DNA of 64,000 bases from Spongilla lacustris (Eukaryota; Porifera; Demospongiae; Spongillida; Spongillidae): the NCBI GenBank assembly GCA_949361645.1, contig OX442437.1, positions 4,389,921 through 4,453,920 on the forward strand, read 5' to 3'. Made by a program: the position numbers and the translations under genes. The notes beneath the pieces were generated by a model, which saw only the letters and a list, made by a program, of their open reading frames with translations, did not search any database and was not told the DNA's origin. Shown in pieces: positions 10,580-21,959 of the stretch (the stretch's first letter is position 1; each line of letters begins with the position of its first letter).

Positions 10580-11455
10580 GAAAGCTAGTTGGCAGAAGCT
10601 CCGCTAACGGCCCGCTGGTATCGCCATCACAGATTTATTATTAATATATTTTCTCTGCCAATCGGGTCGACCGGTTTTAAAGCAAGTCAAAAGTTTTAAT
10701 TCGTGCCGTAACAGAAATAAAATTACGTAATCATTACGTAATACGGCATGGCAATGTTCATGTATAAGTAGAATTGTGTATCGTACAAGCCGCCAGCATT
10801 GTTTACCGCGATTGTCAAAATCTTCATTTGCAGCAGCATGGGAACAAAAGAGGTAAGTACATGACGAGAGGAATGCCAAAAGTGATACTACGAAATCCTA
10901 TACTGTATACCACTAACTTTCTCATGCAGAGAGATATATCTTTTATAAAGATCAATATCCAGGTAAAAGGTGTGTAATAAGTTGTAACAACATTTTAAAA
11001 TCAGTACACCTATAATTCACGATTAAAAAAAAAAAGTGTATTTAGCAAATACTAGTAACTCAAATTCAATTAGTTGTACATTATTACATCATGCTGAGTA
11101 TACTAAAATTTATCTTTTGCTGTGTTAAAATAGTATACATGTAAATAGATACATTGACAGGTATTACAAATGTATTTATTATCAGCATTGCATTCATTTG
11201 TGAACACTGGTATATCGTTGTATTATTGCATTGGCTGTCGGTACAAGTGACAAGCACTCCATGTACTATGCCAAATAAAGAACCCTACAACCTGTAGACT
11301 TGTCCTTAAATGAGTATAATATGAAGCATGATACGCCAATTTAAGCAAATACAAAGGGAGATAATTCAGCCACAAGCACTTCAAAGAATCAATAAGGTAT
11401 GAAACAGCAAATTAATGCTTATGCGTTCTAGTAAATCCATCTACATATAGACTTT
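10580..11455 (-). repeat. Block B 3' flank of the receptor gene
   Basis: Collinear with 60-375 of block A and 51700-51926 of block C, then with the intron and 3' flank text of block C. The hAT insertion carried by A and C is absent: the empty site GTGATACTACGA is at about 10881-10892. I see no gene here. Confidence 0.7.
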
Positions 11456-11461
11456 ACACCA

Positions 11462-11600
11462 CTACACACGTAGCTCCTCTTCATTCTCAATAGTTGGAGT
11501 ATTATCAGGTATGAGCTCTTTTACTGTCACATAGTCTCCATCACATGGAGAAGCCTTCAAGCCATCCATTTGTACAGCTGCTGCATTTTCAAATGCAAGG
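11462..11600 (-). CDS. Cytoplasmic tail exon, block B gene
   Basis: The acceptor TTTTATAG precedes 11600, entry is in phase 2, and the TAG stop is at 11462-11464. It encodes 46 residues including AFENA, then [19 protein letters not shown]. The YVTVK...PD.TPT.E segment is conserved in block C despite divergence around it, so it is likely a functional intracellular motif. The intron to the previous exon is only 56 bp. Confidence 0.75.
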
Positions 11601-13789
11601 CTATAAAATAATGATATACTAATCCAAATTCATAACACAAGCTGTGTTACTTTTACCTTACAGCCCCTGTTCTCCTCTTAAGACATTTGTAGCCAATGAA
11701 GACCACAGAGATGCAGAAAATTATTGTGACAATACACATCACACCAAATATCCCAATCATTGAATTCGTAGAAGTGAACTCACTGGCTGCAACATTGAAC
11801 AGGTCCTCTATATTAATTGGAGATGTTAATGAGGAAAAGCATAGGTACAATACAACCTAGTTTAGCATATTTGAAATGTTACAAAACTACTCAATCAGTC
11901 ACTGGCATGTAACAGTCTTACAATTACAAATACAATGTACAAACTATTAGTATTATGTACTGGAATTCACCATATGATTACACTATCATGATCCTTTCCA
12001 CACTCAGAGGGATTGTTTTTCTCTCATTCCCTCACCATACACTAAGATAAATCATGTTTCTTTCATGCACCCATGTAAAAAAAACACACGCACACAGTAC
12101 ATACCATTTCTTAAATGTACTTAAATTTAATGTGATCATGGTATTATAGATGGAATTATAACAGTTGAACATAACTACACATTATTTATTATTTGAAGAA
12201 ATTTGATATCCATAGTAGCAAATACAAACATAGCTTCCATAGATGTTATTGCAAATCTGAGTGTATCCACTTATATCGAGAGTACATTCATCTATGTCTG
12301 GTGTTTGGAAGTAGTTCATGGACATAATTATACTGTTAATCCTACATGATGGCACAGAATATTAATAAACTGCCTTTATTATGCTTACCTACACATGTTC
12401 TATTGTTTGAAGAAATTTGGTAACCAAGGTTGCAATTGCAGACATAGCTTCCAATGGTATTGTTGCAAATGTGATTGCATCCACTTATACCCAGAGCACA
12501 TTCATCTATGTCTGTGTGTTTGGAAGTTATACATATCATACTAATGCCCTTATGGTTTGCTTAATTACAATATTACTTGCTATGAACTTATAAAATTAAC
12601 CTCACAAGTTCTATTGTAAAAGATTTATTGTGGGGTGAAATTTGGTATCAGATGTACCAACACATACCTTACATGTACAAGTCATATTGCACCACTTATA
12701 TACCCACAGCAAAATCATGTATATGCACATACATACATGTATATGGCCTTTTGTTAATTAGATTAAAATCAAATACAATAATAATAATGTTAACACCAAA
12801 AATGTCAACCAAAATTCATGGGCTATGGCAGGCAAAGCAGCATGGGCCAGCAACACCTGAGCATTTTGCCTCATAAACAATCATGTGAAATGTTACTGAA
12901 CACAGAATACAGAGGAACATTAGACGTTCCGGCAAGATCATGAAATCATTAAATTAAAAAAAAAACGCGTATAACTCACAAACGGAGAAACGGATAGTGA
13001 AGCTTTCTGCTACTATCTAACAGAAGGGAAAGGCGATCTTTTTTTTAAAAAGTCGCCAGACCATTTACTTTAAAAGAACAAAAAAAAAAAAAAAAAAAAA
13101 CTCTTATGTGCTCGTTCCCAGGCTCATTTTTCGCCTTGGTCGTCGCTTTCTGGGTGAGAATAACTAGAGATAGGAACGGTTTTAAAGAGCACCTTTTATA
13201 CCAATGGCTTTAGAATTTCCTGGAAGAACGTTCAGCTTCAGGTGTCAAGTATATAAATAAGGCATGTAACCAATTACGTAATGTTACATAATATGGAGAG
13301 TCTAATTTAAAAGCATTCCCATGGCAATGTTACGGTGGCCCGGTAGGTCGCGGCTGTCATGACGTGCACATACGCGATTTGCACATGCACATCTGGGATT
13401 TGCGGAATTGCGATTTGCGGACGTGCACAAATGCACATCTGGGATTTGCGGACTTGCACATACGCGATATGCGGACATGCACACATGCACATCTGGGATT
13501 TGCGGACTTGCACATACGAACCAGTTGTAACCACGTGGCAACCACGTGGAAACAATTGCACTTCCGCAAATCGCGTATGTGCAAGTCCGCAAATCCCAGA
13601 TGTGCATGTGTGCACGTCCGCAAATCGAGTATGTGCAAATCCGCAAATCCCAGATGTGCATGTCGCAAATCGCGTATGTGCACGTCATGACAGCCGCGAC
13701 CTACCGGGCCACCGTACAATGTTTCACATACCGCACATATTAATACCTTAGGTTTGTGCAGGCCCAGGGGCTGATCCAGGGGAGCCAAG

Positions 13790-13823
<34 letters not shown>

Positions 13824-16183
13824 AAATAAAAATTAATTAATAATGAACATAGTTGTATCTTACTGCATTAGAAAGTACTCAGTTATCACTTATACAGATC
13901 CACTACACATCTTTTTATGATGCTTTTGTGTGAATGTTTGGCATATATGAAAGGCTAATGCTCCTAAATTTCCCAATTAAAGGTAAATACTTCAGTCTTA
14001 AATTCTTTTCCCTAAATTCCCCCTAAATTCCTAGATCAGCAACTGAAGCTGTCAGCTTTGTTTACTGCGATTGTCAAAATGCCTTCATGCGTGGAACGAA
14101 AGAGGTGAAGTAAACGACGAGAGGAATGCCAAAAGTGATAGTACGAATTAGAGTCCTCCCGAAGTTTAACAATTGGTACTTATACAGTTCTCCCCCCCCC
14201 CCCCCCACCCACACACACACACTTTTTATTGCGCTTACGTAATTATTTCTCGGCTCTTTGCATAAGGAGGGGGTTATCCCTTCCCTCACCTTTTCTTTTT
14301 TACTAAATAACCGACCTAACCAATACTCCTTTTAGAATGAAATAAAATAAAAAGACCCCTACCTCCCTCCTTTAAAGAACACTGTTGTGTAGGGTGTATG
14401 TATGGTTAACGATAAGATGCTGCATGTTATCGTTGTGATCCTAGCTTGTTGTATGCCGCCCAAAGGTCCGACCGATATTATAGTACTGTAGTTCCCGGTG
14501 CAATATGTTGATGAATTATGGGCAAAAGCGTAGCGGCATATCGACGTTATACTGGCACCATAAAACCAACTTTCAAACTAACTAAACAACTAAAAACCTT
14601 AGTAGGATAAAGAGGAGGAATAGAAACAGTAGCAACAGCCATCGTAAAAAAGCAATATCGTTATGGTACGGCCTGATTTGATTGCGCATGCGTGACCAGA
14701 TATGAATCCAGTCTACCCGGTTTAAGTCGGGTCAACCGTTTAAATCCGGTCGACCGTGTATTAATCGTCACTGATATCAGTGCCGCAATTTTGGTAATGG
14801 CAATGGCTATTGAGATTGCTCGGAAGTAGCGACGTATATACTATTCAGCCTTTGGTGAGAGTGTAAAATAATCTCTTCAAAATCCAACTGACGCAACGAT
14901 GCAACAATTCATCAACAAGAGAAATCAAATCCAGCCCTTGATGCAGAAGGGCTGGATTTGTTGACGAATTGTCGCATCGTTGCATCAGTTGCACAAATTA
15001 GGATTTTAACAACAATGACATTATTTTAACATACACTGTAGGATTTGTAGGCAATAGTTGTGTAAAAAGGAAGGGAACAAGGGATTGGATTTATTCCTGT
15101 ATAAATGTAATGCCGTTCTATAAAAATATGGGAATAATTATTGTATCTCCAATCCCTTGTTCCCTTCCTTTTTACACCACCATTGCCTTCAAATCCTATA
15201 TACCACTAACGTTCTCAGAGATAATGTTTTCATATCTCGTTTTATTGAGTGAATAGTGATGTGCATAGCTCTCAAGCAATATTAGAGGCATGAGTAAGAA
15301 CTGCATGTTTTAGACATAGCATCATACTTCCATGTACACATTGTCCTTGTGATATGACTATCTCGTCAAAATAGCTCTTGCTATGCTACGAGTTAGCACC
15401 AGACTAAGTCTGCCAAAAAGATCAGCAGTGACCTTACTTTTCGGCAGAGAAACACAGATGGCAAGCCGAGTGGCTGTTACAAAGTGTAACGGCTGACGGA
15501 CGCTAACTTACCATTGAGAAAGTAACAACAAGTGTGACTATCGTATCAAAACCGGCGCGGTGCCAGTAAATAAAATGCATCAGGAAACTCGGTCCCCCCC
15601 TCCGCCCCCTACCTGGACTAAGATGCCTGGATGTACAAATAATTACCCGGACCCAAAATAGGGGGGGGGGGGGGGGGGGGGGGGGGAACCACATGCCTGT
15701 GACACCGGCCGCGGACGATCGATTGGTGAACACGAAAAGAAGAAACACTTACAGGACACGATGGTATGAGAGAAATAAATGGATTTCTAAATGACGCCGT
15801 CGGTTCAGAAACACATCGGAGGCAAAACGTGTGGAACTGACGAATCAGAACTGAGTATGGTACATGAAGGATCATCTGAAAGAATAGAACAAGGGAATAT
15901 TATGATTGATTTTATTTGGGTATGCATTGCGCGCTCTATGGTTGACTTGGTGACGCAGAGAAACAGGCTCGCTCGAGCTCGATGGTGCAAAACACTGCTT
16001 TATCAATGCAACGGATTGCGCGCTTGAATGCAGTTGACATTGCAACCGGCTTAGATTTTCGCTTTGTGTTCGACATTGTATTCGAAACCTACGATAAATT
16101 TTGAATGATGTAATACGGGCGGTAACTTCACACGGCGAGGCGCTTAATTAATCGACGAGGATTGTGTGCGTGTGTTGTCAGCT

Positions 16184-16215
<32 letters not shown>

Positions 16216-19200
16216 GGGGGGCGCCATAAAGCGGGGAGGGGGGCGCCATATAGCGGGGAGGGGGAGCGCATCTGTCCCAAATGCCCCCCCTATGCGGACG
16301 CCACTGATAACAGTAATGAAATGTTTTTTATTGTGGGATGAAGTTTGGAATCCAATGTAACGACTCAACATGAAGGTATAAGCTAGTTAACCAAGAATTC
16401 TAATGAGTATTTGGGAATTAACATATCTTACAAAAATTTTGAGTCATACTGGTTTTAGATATAGTATGCTGTCAAAGATGTTTATTACTTGTAGCTATTT
16501 CAAAATAGGTATAATCTGCTTACCTATACAACTCTTGTTGTGTGAGTACATTTGGTATCCAAGGTAGCAACTGCACACATAGCTTCCAATGGTATTAGTG
16601 CAAATCTGATTGCATTCACTTATACCCAGAGCACATTCATCTATGTCTGTGTGTAGACATTGAGCATTATACTAATAAACCTGCTGATTGCAGCACAAAA
16701 TTCTTATTGCCCATGCGATTGGGATCTTGGTGAGTGAAGCACATCTGGGATGCCCATACTGGTATTAGATAATATTGCTACATAACATGTACATGAATGA
16801 GTAAAAGTTACATAACAGTTGTTTAAGCATTATTCAGTGGTGATTGATCTGATTAAGCTGGTGATGATGAGGGTTGTTATGGTTTGGGTACATGTAGTGC
16901 TATTATACTAGGATGTATACATGTTTGGTTACACAGGTAGTAAGCATTGTAGAGAAAATCAACAGGTGGTTTGCATTGTGGCCCAAGTGGAGAAGCTGAA
17001 TTAAAGGAGAGATGGAAGTAATAAGATATGGGTAGGGCTGATAGCCTAGCTCTTTGTTTCCTATGATCTATAGACTGTCTGACGATGAAAGAGAGCAAAT
17101 CTAAAAATGCACTGGTATATTTTTTATGTGCCTTCATTTAGATTGTATAAATAGGAACAGCTATTTCTGATCAAATCCTTTTTACTAAATTTAACAAGTA
17201 CAGAAATCAGAATTTATGCTAGCCCCATGTTACAGTGCATGTGTGTAACAAAATACGTGTACTTCACATTGCACATCTGTCCCATGAAAAATGTACATGT
17301 GGTTCACTAATCGGTTTCATTTCCCTTACCACCATTTTTTTCACTGTATAGTATCTTATACAGAACTTACCATCTCATGGGTAAATTTTTATCCATGAGA
17401 TAGTAAGTTCATACACATTATTTGGCACATATGTACATGATCCTTTTCTCTCACCACCATTGTTGTTGATACAAAAAACATATTTTCATACTTATAGACA
17501 GCAATTTCAAAATACATTTTATTGCCATATCTACTTACCTATACAAGTCTTGTTATTTGAGGAAATTTGGTATCCAAGGTAGCAACTGCAGACATAGCTT
17601 CCAATGGTATTGGTGCATATCTGATTGCATCCACTGATGCCCAGAGCACATTCATCCATGCCTGTGTATGTATGAAAGTTGTGCATTATACTAATAACCT
17701 TGCTGACCAATGGTATTTCCATATATAATCCATGCACTTGGGACTTTAGTGATTGAAGTGGATCTGGAATGCCCATACTGGCGATCATATTTGATAGTTT
17801 GCTAGCTAAAATGGCTACATAAATCATTAAAAGTTATAAAACACAGTTTATTCAGTGCAAGGGCTGTTTAATAAGGTATGTCCCTGGTACCTTTTACGCG
17901 TGACCCTTTCTATAGCATTCAGTATCTCCATGCACTGTAATGAATTTCAATCAGTTTCCGTGAGAGGGTATACACTATAGACGTCACGTGTAATCAACAC
18001 TAATTGTATTCCTTGTGCCCTTTTAATAAACCATAATACGTTTTGAATTGAGAACTACTGATAAGTATCCATTTTGGTGTCTACTGCAATATTTTGTTTT
18101 TCTTAACACTCTTATTAACTGAAACGGACATGGCAAAGTCCTACACTTATGTAGTGACTGATTTTATGTCTGAAAGCCAGTGGGTTTAATATTCTATCAG
18201 TATCAGGTGTGGTACTTCATGTTAGTTGCTATACCAGTATAATTAGGCTATCATTAGCACTGTGGTATTTCCTCCTTCTGATATACAGAAGAACAGTTTA
18301 ATTATCTCTTGCAGTTGGTTTTAGCCTAAGAGGCACAACTATAATCTAGCTACAGCCCCAACCCAGCGAGCGCCGTGGTTATTTTTGACTGATTGCCACA
18401 ACAGGGGGCCAGGCAGGAGTATCCCACGGGTGAATAGGGTGGCACCCTACCCCAAGGCTATACAGGTCCAGTGTGACGCTTGTCACAAGCTGGAACCTGT
18501 GTCCCAGAACTGGACGCTTGTCCAGACTGGGCTAGCCATATGCAAGGGGCTCCCGGGCTAAACAGGTCCAGCGTGATGCAGGCCACGATCTGGAACCTGT
18601 ATCCCAGATCTGGATGCTGGTCCAGATTGGGCTAGCCAGATTTAAGGGAAAGCCCGTAGGGCTCTGCCTGCTGACCACATAATATCAAAAGACAAGCCAA
18701 TGCACTGTACAAATAGGATACACAGGGTGTGGAAGGGTGAGAAAGCACTCTCCTTCCCAATGCCAAATGTGTGCAATATGGCACTAGGAAGGAGGGGCTT
18801 AAATAGTAGCTGCCCAGAATCTAACCAATCAGTTTGAAGGCCTCCCTGAACAAAGGCTTTTAGAACTAGAATGCGCAAGCCCCAACGCAGAAGGGGCTCC
18901 CAGATAAGGCTGCCCACAAAAACAACTGTCATGCCGTTAAACACTGTTTACTCTTAAACAGAACCTATTCAATCATGTTCTATTCCGCTTAGAATTTATG
19001 TATCACTTGCAAAGGCAAGGTTGTAATACAGTGCCACATCAAATTATAACAAAATCATGTTTTAGCTCCTTTAGTGCTATATGAACATTCTACATGCACT
19101 TATAATGGCATGCATACTTACCCACACAAGTTGTATTGTCTGATGAAAGTTGGTATCCAAGGTAGCAACTGCACATATAGCTTCCATTAGTATTGGTGCA

Positions 19201-21947
19201 AATCTGATTGCAGTCACTTATACCAAGAGCACATTCATCTATGTATGTTTGATTATAAAGGCATATGATAAACAGACACTGAATCTATTTTTAATAAAAA
19301 TCAATTATGTAAATTACAGTTGAATGATAAGGAAATGTGCATGAAATAGTTACAGAAGAACAATTGGATGTGTGATATACAATCATGCTCTATTCTGCAT
19401 AGATTTATTCATCATACTATATCACTTGCAAAAGCTTTTATACAGTGCTTCATCAAATTCATACTTTAGCTCATTTAGTGCTATATGAACATTTTACATG
19501 CATGGCATGCGTACATCCCACACAAGTTGTATTATCTGATGAAAGTTGGTAATCAAGGTAGCAACTTAGCTTCCATTAGTATTGGTGCAAATCTGATTGC
19601 ATCCACTTATACCAAGAGCACATTCATCTATGTCTATTTGATATTAAAGGCATATGATAAACAGACACTGAATCTATTTGAACAAAAAGCAATTATGGAA
19701 ACTACAGTTGTATGATAAGGAAATATGAAATAGTTAAATAAAGATGTTTGAGTCAACAAAAAGGCCTAATTCCATGCTTTTTTTTTAATCCCCCCCCCCC
19801 CCCCCCCCCCACCACCACTACTATTGCCTTCAAATCCTATAAGATTGATCTTACCAACAGAACACGATGGTCATGATGCTGCAAAGCAAGAATGTTAGTA
19901 CAATGGCATGCAGTGAAACAAATCCTGATCAACACATATATTTATATAAGCATAATTAACGAAATTTACCTTGATGGATTTGAAATTGGTTTATTTGAAA
20001 CACCCACTGACCACCTATTCCAACATTACTCAAATGAGTAATGTTAAGAATGTTGGGTGTTCGTGATCCTGGAACATTCACATAGGTCATGTTGTCTCCA
20101 GCATTGAACCCAACCTGTGCTCCAGAAGATGGCCACTGTATCAAACCATCCGCATACAGGAATATTGCATATGACCTGATATTGTCAGTCACCAGGATAC
20201 ACTGAAATGTGTTGGTCTGCATGCAAAAAATGTTTACATTCTGTTATTGATTATGCATGATTCTGTTGTTAATTTCAAATTTGCAAAACATATTCTATGT
20301 ACACTAAATTTTAATAAGCATACTATATGTTTTAACAATTAATACTGACCACTGGCATGTGAATAGTATGGACCTCTTTCTAAATGTACACTACAAGATC
20401 CAACTACAGTAATATTTTAATATATTAACTGTCAATCATTTACATACTCATATCCTTATGTTAGATTTCATTATTATACCACAAGGTAGGCTTTAGTAGA
20501 ACTAAATTTTGGCTATATGTACTTTAATTTATGTGATTACAGGATTTGTCATGCCATTTCATCCCAGTTATTAAACATGAGAATGTAATCAGTTCTTAAA
20601 GTACAGATGGTTCTGGCTGTATACATTTACATACATCAGATATCAATAGAACATGGCCAGTTTAATATTCAAGATTCCAACTTCATGAATACAACTAAGG
20701 CATATCTTTGTTCAGCCCACCTTACTTTACATTGTAAATGTAACATTTAAGTAGGCACCTTCTTAATGTAGTTTATTTTATCATTGAGAAAAACAATTAC
20801 AATTACAATTACAATTACAATTACGACTACAAACACAATTACAATCTCAATCGCAATTACGATTATGATTATGATTACAACTACTATTACGATTATAATA
20901 CCAATACCAATTGCAATTGCAATTACAATTACAATTACAATTACAATTTACACTTTGCTAAGCATGAATATTCTGAGTCAGTTCTTTTCAGATTCTCTAA
21001 TCAAAATAGAGTGCATGAGTTTAGTCAGTTGAACTAAAATGACAAATCAAGTGATGCTGATGTGCCATTTTCTATGATTCCAAAGCAAATCTACTTATGT
21101 TCTGCCATCATCACCTTTAGATTTTAGCTCTAAACGATGCTTTGCATGGCCTGGAATGCCAAAAAGAATATGGTTCTATGTACAAAGTAGGCATGGAGCA
21201 TATTCTTTGAGCATTCAATTTAATTCACAACAATATCATTGTATGATAATGTGAAACAATATGCGACTAATAAAATATGTAATGCTCTTACAAAGGCTAT
21301 ATAGAAATATATAATCCACCTACCCGGTGTGCCTTAGCATACAGTGTATATAGAACCAAAAATCTACCAATTAAGGAACACACAGTGTATACATTTACAA
21401 GGAAAGGTTATGTATGGTATACCTTATCAATTCCCATGGGATAATATCCAACATGGTCCCATGTTGCAATGAACAGCCACTGAGGACTAATGATGGTCCC
21501 ATTCAGTAATCGTATGTCATTTGCTGCTTTTGCTAGAAGTGTTGTATTTTGTGTGCTTCTGTACCACACACTACCAGTCCCTCTGGTGTCAACATCAGCT
21601 AGATAAGGTGCTACCAATGGAATGTTGGGGATAGGAAATGCTGTTGGTGAGTATCCAGACCATGCCAGGCCAAAGGATAAGTCACCATTGTTGTTCACCT
21701 GAGGTGTATAAATCTCACATGATGGTAAGTTGAAAATGCCAGATACCATTGATCAAGTACGGTAGTAGTAAACAACTGCATAACTTACATATATAGTAGT
21801 ATAATAAGTGGTAAAGAACAGAAATGGAGCTGGCAATGTAATGGCAGGAGATGATCCATCATCAGTTGGAGGAAGCACACTATCACCAGCAGCTGATCCA
21901 TATGAATAAAATGAGCTCACTGGAACTGCAGTTCCAGAAGGTAGCAT
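11462..21947 (-). CDS. NIDO / calcium-binding EGF / single-pass membrane protein (block B gene)
   Basis: A multi-exon minus-strand gene. Exons in transcript order: 21789-about 21947, 21423-21698 and 19970-20216 (NIDO domain); 19122-19238, 17539-17661, 16524-16646 and 12389-12511 (one EGF each); 11657-11807 (transmembrane); 11462-11600 (tail and stop). All inner junctions are GT-AG and the phases agree: 0-0 in NIDO, then 1-1 for every EGF exon, then phase 2 between the last two. NIDO domains occur in nidogen, tectorin and SNED-type extracellular proteins; cbEGF modules bind calcium through the Asp-x-Asp-Glu start and link as rods. The product is expected at the cell surface. The signal-peptide exon was not found. 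Two dead EGF exons (12175-12297, about 19511-19640) sit between live ones. Confidence 0.8.
11657..11807 (-). CDS. Transmembrane exon, block B gene
   Basis: 151 bp, phase 1 in and phase 2 out. It encodes a Ser/Thr-containing stalk ([16 protein letters not shown]), a hydrophobic span of about 23 residues and a basic stop-transfer cluster (KCLKRR). The block C counterpart 55180-55330 has the same length and phases. Confidence 0.8.
12175..12297 (-). pseudogene. Dead EGF exon in the block B gene
   Basis: Exactly 123 bp like the live exons, with an acceptor before 12297. The second cysteine of the motif has become Tyr, a TAA stop falls just before the last cysteine, and the GT donor context is lost. 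Splicing it in would truncate the protein before the membrane span, so it is probably skipped. Confidence 0.75.
12389..12511 (-). CDS. EGF exon (closest to membrane), block B gene
   Basis: A 123-bp phase 1-1 exon between CAG acceptor and GTAAGC donor. It reads [12 protein letters not shown] then NHIC, GSYVC, C and a final TC, six cysteines in all, with the calcium-binding Asp-Ile-Asp-Glu start and the Asn/aromatic positions of cbEGF. Confidence 0.85.
12520..13325. other. Intron sequence with EGF relic and poly-A tract
   Basis: Positions 12630-12720 hold a barely recognisable EGF exon relic matching 3310-3420. A 21-base A-run lies at about 13079-13100. From 13260 the sequence matches the block flank found at 210-255. 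No gene is seen. Confidence 0.5.
13331..13716. mobile_element. Foldback element with tandem sub-repeats
   Basis: 386 bp starting TACGGTGGCCCGG and ending in its exact inverse complement. The outer 50 or so bases of the arms are perfectly complementary. Inner arms are built from units such as CGCGATTTGCGGACTTGCAC in opposite orientations. CAATGT at 13325-13330 and 13717-13722 is a target duplication, and the uninterrupted site is seen in block A near 246-256. Open frames on both strands are by-products of the symmetry. Confidence 0.85.
13760..14885. other. Intron with C-homopolymer and block-flank fragment
   Basis: A C-run of about 30 is at 13790-13822. 14045-14165 is a short copy of the block flank (as at 290-375), with the hAT empty site intact. 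A second C-run followed by CA repeats is at about 14191-14222. No exon is supported. Confidence 0.5.
14885..14991. repeat. Imperfect hairpin
   Basis: Arms of about 45 bases. CAACTGACGCAACGATGCAA reads into a loop at about GATGCAG, then returns as TTGTTGACGAATTGTCGCAT and on to CAGTTG. It looks like a small foldback MITE; no target duplication was identified. Confidence 0.7.
15041..15196. mobile_element. Small TIR element (MITE), GGATTTG family
   Basis: The left arm begins GGATTTGTAGGCAATAGTTG and continues into GGAAGGGAACAAGGGATTGG. The right arm is its inverse complement, ending CTTCAAATCC. Single arms of the same family occur at 2205-2262, 28852-28892 and 53750-53805, and a full foldback version is at 59781-60079. 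Confidence 0.75.
15197..16520. other. Intron with G-homopolymers, no gene
   Basis: G-runs of more than 20 lie at about 15661-15686 and 16200-16221. Proline- or glycine-rich frames across them are artefacts. Near 16280-16305 a C-run is followed by TATGCGGACGCCACTGATA, a recurring TE-end-like motif. Confidence 0.5.
16524..16646 (-). CDS. EGF exon, block B gene
   Basis: 123 bp, phase 1-1, CAG acceptor and GTAAGC donor. Reads [12 protein letters not shown], then NQIC, GSYVC, C and SC. All six cysteines and the calcium-binding start are present. Confidence 0.85.
16660..17530. other. Intron sequence
   Basis: No exon is supported. A short inverted repeat with arms of about 20 bases is at 17363-17410 (GAACTTAC...GTAAGTTC). 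Confidence 0.5.
17539..17661 (-). CDS. EGF exon, block B gene
   Basis: 123 bp, phase 1-1, with GTAAGT donor. Reads [12 protein letters not shown], then NQIC, GSYVC, C and TC. The first Asp of the calcium motif is Gly here, which may weaken calcium binding. Confidence 0.85.
   Translation of the reverse strand, partial: AWMNVLWASVDAIRYAPIPLEAMSAVATLDTKFPQITRLV
17840..19060. other. Long intron with tandem duplication
   Basis: Positions about 18454-18645 hold two diverged copies of a unit of about 100 bp built around ACAGGTCCAG, GGAACCTGT and GGGCTAGCCA. I see no exon or TE domain, and the frame at 18642-18944 is unsupported. Confidence 0.5.
19122..19238 (-). CDS. EGF exon nearest NIDO, block B gene
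   Basis: Intact EGF reading [10 protein letters not shown]...NQIC...GSYMC...C...TC with GTAAGT donor. The usual CAG acceptor is mutated to CAT, so the best acceptor is the ATAG six bases further in. The exon is then 117 bp and still phase 1-1, but loses the first two residues of the calcium motif. Confidence 0.75.
19511..19640 (-). pseudogene. Dead EGF exon, tandem duplicate of 19122-19238
   Basis: It starts as an EGF ([16 protein letters not shown]) but a deletion after GGAAGC removes the Tyr-x-Cys segment and creates TAA, and the donor GT has become GA. Flanking intron text of about 400 bp (18960-19330 versus 19380-19735) is duplicated too, so exon and intron were copied together. Confidence 0.8.
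19970..20216 (-). CDS. NIDO domain exon 3, block B gene
   Basis: 247 bp, phase 0 in and phase 1 out. It begins [12 protein letters not shown] and includes [23 protein letters not shown] and a [11 protein letters not shown] end, the conserved second half of NIDO domains. The phase-1 exit suits the EGF exons that follow. Confidence 0.85.
20230..20785. other. Intron sequence
   Basis: No exon, repeat or TE domain is seen. Confidence 0.4.
20790..20948. repeat. AATTAC hexanucleotide microsatellite
   Basis: Nearly continuous AATTAC units with interruptions in the middle. The Ile-Thr-rich translation is an artefact. Confidence 0.85.
20950..21420. other. Intron sequence
   Basis: No exon or repeat recognised. 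Confidence 0.4.
21423..21698 (-). CDS. NIDO domain exon 2, block B gene
   Basis: 276 bp, phase 0-0, bounded by CAG acceptor and GTATAC donor. It begins [10 protein letters not shown] and includes [14 protein letters not shown] and [10 protein letters not shown], then [14 protein letters not shown], the central core of NIDO as seen in nidogen and tectorin-type proteins. The following intron is long and holds the hexanucleotide tract. Confidence 0.88.
21789..21947 (-). CDS. NIDO domain exon 1, block B gene (5' limit uncertain)
   Basis: Contains [20 protein letters not shown] and [14 protein letters not shown], the usual NIDO opening, then donor GTAAGT. Short AG acceptors inside 21910-21935 are possible. 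No upstream signal-peptide exon is visible before 22400, so the start of the protein is unresolved. Confidence 0.75.
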
Positions 21948-21959
21948 CAGCAAAGCAAG

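Noticed and set aside
11462..11600. ITAM-type signalling motif in the receptor tail
   Set aside because: The tyrosines do not have the YxxL/I spacing pair; only a general tyrosine motif can be stated.
13302..13788. Five overlapping frames of 100-143 codons on both strands
   Set aside because: They come from the symmetric foldback element and its internal repeats.
20784..21032. Ile-Thr-rich frame of 82 codons
   Set aside because: It is the translation of the AATTAC microsatellite.
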